Shown here piece by piece: positions 1-4,035 of a stretch of 8,006 bases of DNA; position 1 is the stretch's first letter; each line of letters starts with the position of its first letter. The stretch is from Verrucomicrobiota bacterium. GTDB lineage: Bacteria > Verrucomicrobiota > Lentisphaeria > Oligosphaerales > JAFGRS01. Where the stretch lies: NCBI GenBank assembly GCA_019136035.1, contig JAGVUW010000753.1, forward strand, positions 1 through 8,006. The letters run 5' to 3'. The notes under the pieces are model-generated. The model had not been told where the DNA came from. It worked only from the letters and a program-made list of their open reading frames with translations, and made no database searches. A program made the position numbers and the translations under genes.

Positions 1-1182
1 CTGCGCCTGCAGCACCCGGAACGCCCGGACCGCTTCCATCGCGATATGCTCCTGGCGCCCCTGACCGCGGCCTGGGCCCCCGAGACGCGCCTCCTCAGCC
101 TCCTCGGCGTCAAGGACGCCACCGAGGAGTGGGATGTCCTGCACCACGCCCCGAGCCTGCTCGAGCGCGACATCGCCACCCTCCTGCACTTCCAGCGCCA
201 GACCGGCCAGGGCCTGCGGCCCTGCCTCGATGGCCTCATGGTCTGCCTCGGTGATGGCATCCACGCCGACGAGTGGTCGTGGCTGCGGCGGCGCCTGGAT
301 ATCGCTCAGCCGGACCGCCTCCGGCGCGTCCTGGCACCGACCGTGCTCTGGTCCGACGCGGCCCTCGAGAACACCCTCCCGGCCTACATCCACACCCGGC
401 GCTGGACCCTGCACCGCATTGTCGCCGAGATCTACCGCCGCGGCACGCCGCTTGGCGCCGTGGTGCGCAGCGGCGACCTGGCGGCGGCCGAGGGCACGCT
501 CTTCGTGCCGACCTTCGACCTCCTGAGTGCCGATGAGCGCGCCGCGGTGGCGTCCTGGCGGCGCGGCCCGGTGGTCGTCATGGGCGCCGCGCGCGGCGTC
601 AGCCCGGAGGACCTCGGCATCCGGCCCGACGTCGCCTTCGTGGATCCCTTCTCCGATGAGCCCATGCGGCTCTGCGCCTGGAATACCGACCCGGCCGAGC
701 GCGAGGCCCTGCAGGCCCTCGCCGCCCTGGCCGCGGTCGACGACGGCACCCCGAACCTCGCCGGCCCGCCGGAGGCGGTCCCGGAACACCGTAATGTCCT
801 CGTTGAGACGCTGACCTTCTGCAAGGCCACGGCCGGCTTCTGCGAGGCCTGCGCCCAACTCCTGCGGCGGCTCTCGGGAAGCCCCTTCACCTGCAACCTC
901 CCGATGGTGACCTCCCTCCTCGACGACGGCCGCTACCGCCTCCACCTCACCAACCCGGACCCGAACAGCTACGGCTATGCCGTCGTCTGCGCGCCGCGGG
1001 TGGTCGCCGAAGTGGCCATCCGGAGCACTTACCCGGTGCTGCCGGTGGCGTACATGGACTCGCCCGACGAGGCGGTGGGCTTCGGCGGCAAGGCGTCGAC
1101 CGGCACCCAGCGCTGCTTCCGCGCCAAGATCACGCCGGGCGGCGTGACCCTCCTGGAAGTGCGCCTGGCCGAGGGCGACTGA
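1..1182 (+). CDS. C-terminal part of a large protein of unknown function (5' end outside window)
   Basis: The frame is open from the first base and ends with TGA at 1180-1182, leaving 393 residues of a protein whose start lies upstream. The ATG at 46 has no Shine-Dalgarno in front of it and coding-like sequence precedes it, so it is probably internal. I do not recognise the family. At 499-585 a strand-helix-strand stretch (LFVPTFDLLSADERAAV, then GPVVVMG) resembles the flavodoxin or glutamine-amidotransferase-like trimerisation domain that follows the barrel in GH42-type glycosidases. The last part, from about 928, looks like a small beta-sandwich (GRYRLHLTNPDPNSYGYAVV). An accessory region of a carbohydrate-active protein would fit both features and the neighbouring glycosidases, but this is inference. 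No catalytic motif is visible in the part present. Confidence 0.8.
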   Translation: MRLQHPERPDRFHRDMLLAPLTAAWAPETRLLSLLGVKDATEEWDVLHHAPSLLERDIATLLHFQRQTGQGLRPCLDGLMVCLGDGIHADEWSWLRRRLDIAQPDRLRRVLAPTVLWSDAALENTLPAYIHTRRWTLHRIVAEIYRRGTPLGAVVRSGDLAAAEGTLFVPTFDLLSADERAAVASWRRGPVVVMGAARGVSPEDLGIRPDVAFVDPFSDEPMRLCAWNTDPAEREALQALAALAAVDDGTPNLAGPPEAVPEHRNVLVETLTFCKATAGFCEACAQLLRRLSGSPFTCNLPMVTSLLDDGRYRLHLTNPDPNSYGYAVVCAPRVVAEVAIRSTYPVLPVAYMDSPDEAVGFGGKASTGTQRCFRAKITPGGVTLLEVRLAEGD

Positions 1183-1209
1183 GGGCCGCGACCGAAACGG
1201 CGCGGCTCT
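1182..1209 (+). terminator. Hairpin at the stop codon of the first gene, likely terminator
   Basis: AGGGCCGCG (1182-1190) pairs with CGCGGCTCT (1201-1209) with one G-T wobble. After a bulged A at 1191 the stem continues as CCG-AAA-CGG (1192-1200). It starts on the last base of the stop codon and is followed by only a short T-containing stretch (CTTCC), so it is a strong hairpin without a classic U-tract. Confidence 0.5.
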
Positions 1210-1248
1210 TCCGGCATTTGCGGCCAGTCCCTCCGAACCCTATTCCCC

Positions 1249-1272
1249 TGCGCCGCCGTCGGGTGCGGCGCA
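1249..1272. terminator. Perfect 8-bp hairpin in convergent intergenic region
   Basis: TGCGCCGC (1249-1256) and GCGGCGCA (1265-1272) are perfect inverted repeats around an 8-base loop. It lies between two convergent genes, three bases before the next hairpin. A role in termination or transcript-end stability is inferred from position only. Confidence 0.35.
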
Positions 1273-1275
1273 ATC

Positions 1276-1313
1276 GGATCCTTCGCGAAGCACCCGTGCG
1301 CCGCGAAGGATCC
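1276..1313. terminator. Perfect 12-bp inverted repeat in convergent intergenic region
   Basis: GGATCCTTCGCG (1276-1287) is matched exactly by CGCGAAGGATCC (1302-1313). The 14-base loop contains a small GCA/TGC stem. The stem reads the same on both strands, so it could serve both convergent transcripts. There is no T-run on either side. Confidence 0.4.
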
Positions 1314-1319
1314 AGCTAA

Positions 1320-1361
1320 CCTGACCTGCTCACGCGCCGCACGGCGCGTGACTAGGTCAGG
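1320..1361. terminator. 17-bp hairpin next to the pseudopilin stop codon, likely terminator
   Basis: The outer arms CCTGACCT (1320-1327) and AGGTCAGG (1354-1361) and the inner arms TCACGCGCC (1330-1338) and GGCGCGTGA (1343-1351) are perfect. They are separated by a 2/2 mismatch and closed by a 4-base loop. The structure starts immediately after the minus-strand stop codon at 1364-1362, so it most likely ends the sialidase-pseudopilin transcript. A U-tract is missing. Confidence 0.5.
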
Positions 1362-2036
1362 TCAGGGCGGGTAGCGCCAGGGCTCGGCGCGGCCGCTGAC
1401 CTTCTCGAGGAGCTTCTCGTAGCGGTACCACGCCACGTGGCCGTCGAGGAGGCCCATCATGCCGCCGCCGTTGTGCCGCGCCGGCAGAAGCCCGGCGGTG
1501 CGCTTGTACAGGTAGCGCCATTGCGACCAGGTCGCGGCGGGGTCGGAGTCGCGGCTGTCGCCGATGAGGATCGTTGAGGACGGCAGGTCGACCTGCACCA
1601 GCGCGGTGCCCCAACCGGTGCCGTGGGTGGTGTAGTAGTACCCGAATTCCTGGTAATTCCAGCCGTAGCCGAGATTCGGGATGCTGCCCGAGGCGGCGCC
1701 AGCCGGCGAGGTCTGCGTCGGACAGACGAATACCGCCTGGTCGCGGAGGTACATATCCCGCAGCATCTCGTTCCACTCGTACTGGCCCGCGTGGCCGGGG
1801 TAGTCGTAGTAGGGTATGGCACCCGGCAGCAGGAAGCCGTCGTTGTCGTCGGCGTACATCAGCGTCGCCAGCATGAGCTGCTTGACATTGCCCATGCAAC
1901 TGGCCTGGCGGGCCTTCTCGCGGGCCTTGGTTAAGGCCGGCAGGAGCATGGCGGCGAGGATGGCGATGATGGCGATCACCACCAGGAGCTCGATCAGCGT
2001 GAAAGGGCGGCGTCGGCGAGAGGATGACATCGTCAT
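1362..2036 (-). CDS. Prepilin-type (pseudopilin-like) protein with N-terminal methylation signal
   Basis: This gene encodes a 224-residue protein with a basic leader (SRRRR, residues 6-10), then PFTLIELLVVIAIIAIL, the type IV pilin/pseudopilin signal and hydrophobic helix. Glu16 is the conserved +5 glutamate. The residue before the cleavage site is Pro11, not the usual Gly. The helix continues into LLPALTKAREKARQASCMGNVKQ, then an aromatic-rich C-terminal half with two cysteines (47 and 105) and the ending ARHNGG...LLDGHVAWY (residues 186-204), as in the large H-X9-DG-type pseudopilin-like families of PVC bacteria. The expected location is the inner membrane or periplasm; in these phyla the role of such single genes beside glycosidase or sulfatase genes is unknown. 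ATG at 2036 is chosen because GGAGG sits 5 bases upstream; the frame stays open to an ATG at 2096, but that would overlap the sialidase. It lies 25 bases after the sialidase stop and is probably co-transcribed with it. Confidence 0.92.
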   Translation of the reverse strand: MTMSSSRRRRPFTLIELLVVIAIIAILAAMLLPALTKAREKARQASCMGNVKQLMLATLMYADDNDGFLLPGAIPYYDYPGHAGQYEWNEMLRDMYLRDQAVFVCPTQTSPAGAASGSIPNLGYGWNYQEFGYYYTTHGTGWGTALVQVDLPSSTILIGDSRDSDPAATWSQWRYLYKRTAGLLPARHNGGGMMGLLDGHVAWYRYEKLLEKVSGRAEPWRYPP

Positions 2037-2041
2037 GGCGG

Positions 2042-2046
2042 CCTCC
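2042..2046 (-). promoter_or_regulatory. Shine-Dalgarno site for the pseudopilin gene
   Basis: GGAGG on the minus strand lies 5 bases before the ATG at 2036 and 11 before the ATG at 2030. It favours 2036 as the start over the upstream ATG at 2096. Confidence 0.7.
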
Positions 2047-2061
2047 GGCGGTACGTGTTTA

Positions 2062-3144
2062 CTAAGATGATACTCCGCGTCGCGGGGTTTTGCCATCGGC
2101 GGTCAGCCAGGACAGGGGCAGCCGGCAGAAGCGCAGCCACTCGCGGCGGTGTGTCGTGCCCCCCTCGAAGACCAGGCCGAGGGTGTCGCGGTCCAGCCGG
2201 ACCAGCCCGGAGTACGACGACGGCCCGGCATGGACCAGCCTGGCGACCGGCCAGGTGCGGCCATCGTCGAAGCTCAGGCGGACCGTCATGCGCGTGCGCT
2301 CCACTCCGAAACGCTCGCCGCGGTTGTCCGGGTTGGCGAAGGCCAGGATGCCGGGATCGTCGCCCTCGGGACAGCGCCAGCGCAGCAGGCTGGCCTGGCA
2401 GGGGCACTCCGGCAGGCCGCGGTCGTAGGAGACCGCGCCCCACGAGGCGCCGCCGTCGACGCTGAGCGCCACAGCACGGCAGCACTGCCCGGCGCCCTGG
2501 CGCATGTTCAGCATCAGACTGCCATCGCAGCGCTCGACCACCTGGCACTCGTTGGCATCGGCTTCGACAGCACGGCCCAGCCGCCAGGTCTGACCGTGGT
2601 CGTCACTCACCAGCACCCGGGCGCGAAAGCCGCGCTCGCCGGCGCCATCCAGGACCTCCGGGCTGGTGTAGCCCGGCACGACCAGGCGACCGGCCCGCGT
2701 CTGGATGCCGCAGCCCGGCCCGGTGACGAAGGTGTCGTCGTAGCCCTGCACCGCCGCCCCGATGTCGCGCGGCGCTGACCAGGTCGCCCCCTGATCGGCG
2801 CTCGCCAGGAGGAGGTGCCGGCGGTGTTCGCCGCGCGCGGGGCGGTTGGTCAGACAGCAGAGCAGGAGGACATTGCCAGCCTCCTCGTCGACCACCGCCA
2901 CCGGGTTCATCACCGCCTCGCTGCCAGTCCCGACAACGAGCGTCTGCAACGGCAGCCAGGTCGAACCGCCATCGAGACTCCGACGCAGGACCAGGTCCGT
3001 CGGACTGGCGTCGCGAAGGCTCTCCTTGCGCGCTTCACAGAACAGCAGCAGGGCGCCCCCAGGAGCCGCCACGATGGCCGGAATGCGGAAGGTATGCACG
3101 CCGTCCTGACCGGCAACAAAGACATCCGTGCTGCTCATGGCCAT
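2062..3144 (-). CDS. Sialidase (neuraminidase), GH33-like, five Asp-boxes
   Basis: This is a 360-residue six-bladed-propeller sialidase, expected to release terminal sialic acid from glycans. The FRIP motif is at 19-22 and supplies the first triad arginine (Arg20). Five Asp-boxes are visible: SLDGGSTW (56-63), SADQGATW (115-122), SDDHGQTW (180-187), SVDGGASW (228-235) and SFDDGRTW (291-298). Probable catalytic residues by family pattern are Asp45 (acid/base), Glu199 in NECQVVE, and Tyr311 in SSYSGL as nucleophile. The other two arginines probably lie in LNMR (Arg215) or at Arg223, and in NPDNRGER (275 or 278). The catalytic set therefore looks complete. No signal peptide or membrane segment is seen, so the protein may be cytoplasmic or exported another way. 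ATG at 3144 is preferred because GGAGGG lies 9 bases upstream. It is the first gene of a likely operon with the pseudopilin-like gene. Related BNR proteins of other specificity cannot be fully excluded. Confidence 0.92.
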   Translation of the reverse strand: MAMSSTDVFVAGQDGVHTFRIPAIVAAPGGALLLFCEARKESLRDASPTDLVLRRSLDGGSTWLPLQTLVVGTGSEAVMNPVAVVDEEAGNVLLLCCLTNRPARGEHRRHLLLASADQGATWSAPRDIGAAVQGYDDTFVTGPGCGIQTRAGRLVVPGYTSPEVLDGAGERGFRARVLVSDDHGQTWRLGRAVEADANECQVVERCDGSLMLNMRQGAGQCCRAVALSVDGGASWGAVSYDRGLPECPCQASLLRWRCPEGDDPGILAFANPDNRGERFGVERTRMTVRLSFDDGRTWPVARLVHAGPSSYSGLVRLDRDTLGLVFEGGTTHRREWLRFCRLPLSWLTADGKTPRRGVSS

Positions 3145-3237
3145 GACCGTCGACCCTCCGACGCCCCAGAAGAGGGCGGTATCCGTCCGTGTTTCCGGCG
3201 ACCGTCGCCCCGCCGCCGCTGCGCTCCGGCGCCCTGT
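3145..3237. other. Upstream region of the sialidase, no gene seen
   Basis: Apart from the ribosome binding site this stretch shows no convincing gene or promoter boxes. At 3203-3211 it contains CGTCGCCCC, the end of the 46-bp repeat unit, followed by unrelated sequence. This may be the remnant of a further, disrupted repeat copy. Confidence 0.4.
3154..3159 (-). promoter_or_regulatory. Shine-Dalgarno site for the sialidase
   Basis: GGAGGG on the minus strand is 9 bases before the ATG at 3144 and 15 before a second in-frame ATG at 3138. It supports the first as the start. Confidence 0.6.
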
Positions 3238-3456
3238 CAGCCCTTCAGGCTGCGTGATGCCGTGTGTTGCTCCGTCGCCCCGACAGCCCTTCAGGCTGCG
3301 TGATGCCGTGTGTTGCTCCGTCGCCCCGACAGCCCTTCAGGCTGCGTGATGCCGCGTGTTGCTCCGTCGCCCCGACAGCCCTTCAGGCTGCGTGATGCCG
3401 CGTGTTGCTCCGTCGCCCCGACAGCCCTTCAGGCTGCGTGATGCCGTGTGTTGCTC
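3238..3456. repeat. 46-bp tandem repeat, four full copies and a partial fifth
   Basis: Copies start with CAGCCCTTCAGGCTG at 3238, 3284, 3330, 3376 and 3422, an exact 46-base period. The fifth copy stops after 35 bases at 3456. Each unit carries a hairpin, CAGCC-CTTCA-GGCTG, followed by CGTGATGCCGTGTGTTGC and then CTCCGTCGCCCCGA. The copies are nearly identical; the visible difference is GCCGTGTG in copies 1, 2 and 5 against GCCGCGTG in copies 3 and 4. The period is not a multiple of three and no unique spacers lie between copies, so it is neither a coding repeat nor CRISPR. The array runs directly into the first three-hairpin module. Confidence 0.95.
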
Positions 3457-3459
3457 GCC

Positions 3460-3540
3460 GCCCTGAAAGGGCAGCATTCGCCAGCCCGGGGCAACGCCCC
3501 GGGAAATCGCCAAAACCCCGATTGCAGGCTGAAGGCCTGC
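3460..3540 (+). repeat. Three-hairpin repeat module, forward copy
   Basis: Three perfect hairpins follow each other. A is GCCCT-GAA-AGGGC (3460-3472), B is CCCGGGGC-AAC-GCCCCGGG (3485-3503), and C is GCAGGC-TGAAG-GCCTGC (3524-3540). The linkers are 12 and 20 bases. The same module occurs in opposite orientation at 3666-3745. No start or ribosome binding site belongs to it; the long open frame that crosses it is a by-product of high GC. Confidence 0.85.
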
Positions 3541-3586
3541 GACTCTGGAGCGCTGAGCGCCGGCTCGGCCCCTGGCGCTATCATAC

Positions 3587-3601
3587 TGCGGGAAACCCGC
3601 A
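3587..3601. repeat. Small perfect hairpin between the two modules
   Basis: TGCGGG-AAA-CCCGCA is a perfect 6-bp stem with a 3-base loop, of the same short-loop style as the module hairpins. A weaker stem, AGCGCC (3556-3561) with GGCGCT (3574-3579), lies just before it. Confidence 0.5.
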
Positions 3602-3665
3602 AAGCACAGACGGGGAACGGCCGCATGGACAGAGAGCTCCGCGGCGTGGCGTACGTCGTCTTGTC

Positions 3666-3745
3666 GCAGGCTTTCAGCCTGCCGGGCGTCACATCCTGTT
3701 TTCCAGGGCGCTGCCCTGGGCTGACGAATGATGCCCCTTCGGGGC
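3666..3745 (-). repeat. Three-hairpin repeat module, inverted copy
   Basis: On the plus strand this reads GCAGGCT-TTC-AGCCTGC (3666-3682), CCAGGGC-GCT-GCCCTGG (3703-3719) and GCCCC-TTC-GGGGC (3733-3745). Reverse-complemented, it gives hairpins A, B and C in the same order as at 3460-3540. The B-C linker is also 20 bases, and the A-B linker is closely similar (CATTCGTCAG against CATTCGCCAG). The two copies form an inverted pair enclosing about 125 bases. Confidence 0.85.
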
Positions 3746-4035
3746 GCCGGAGTGGCGGTGCGCGGGCCGGCGCCGCTGGTCTCGTGGAGGGCATTACCGC
3801 AGAGGGCGCAGAGAGGGGGGATGCCGAGAGGCCGTCGTGGTGCGATGTCTCGCCGTGGTGTGTCCGGCGCATCACGCCAGTCGTCTCGCGGCGGCTGCCG
3901 ATGTATCGTATCGGCGGCAGGGGCCTTCTGGGGCGCCTGCCGTCAGAGCCCGGTCTTCGGCGCCGGGGCAGGCCGACGGCCTCCCCCCGCGCCAGAGATC
4001 GGGCTACGGGCACATCGCGGCAGGAGGGATTGGCC
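3746..4035. repeat. Leader region of the GH20-like gene with a purine-rich dispersed-type repeat
   Basis: At about 3793-3815 the sequence ATTACCGCAGAGGGCGCAG resembles a short purine-rich repeat that recurs in the non-coding DNA of many bacteria and yields spurious peptides such as TAEGAE. Here GCAGAG repeats at 3799 and 3808. The rest of the stretch, apart from the ribosome binding site at its end, shows no gene, no clear promoter boxes and no strong hairpin. The open frame running through it is not accepted as coding. Confidence 0.4.
4022..4028 (+). promoter_or_regulatory. Shine-Dalgarno site that fixes the start of the GH20-like gene
   Basis: AGGAGGG lies 7 bases before the ATG at 4036. 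It decides the start in a frame that is open from far upstream. Confidence 0.85.

Noticed and set aside
2075..2085. Small stem CCGC-GTC-GCGG near the end of the sialidase gene
   Set aside because: It is only 4 bp, lies inside coding sequence, and has no T-run. It is not convincing as a terminator between the two operon genes.
2037..2096. Upstream ATG at 2096 for the pseudopilin gene
   Set aside because: It would overlap the sialidase, lacks a Shine-Dalgarno, and adds residues before the basic leader. GGAGG supports the start at 2036.
3238..3456. CRISPR array
   Set aside because: Units follow each other at an exact 46-base period with no unique spacers, and no cas genes are nearby.
3448..4035. 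Open frame extending the GH20-like gene 196 codons upstream
   Set aside because: It runs through the hairpin module pair and the purine-rich repeat, gives low-complexity peptides, and has no ribosome binding site at its first ATG. A strong Shine-Dalgarno and a lipoprotein signal begin at 4036.
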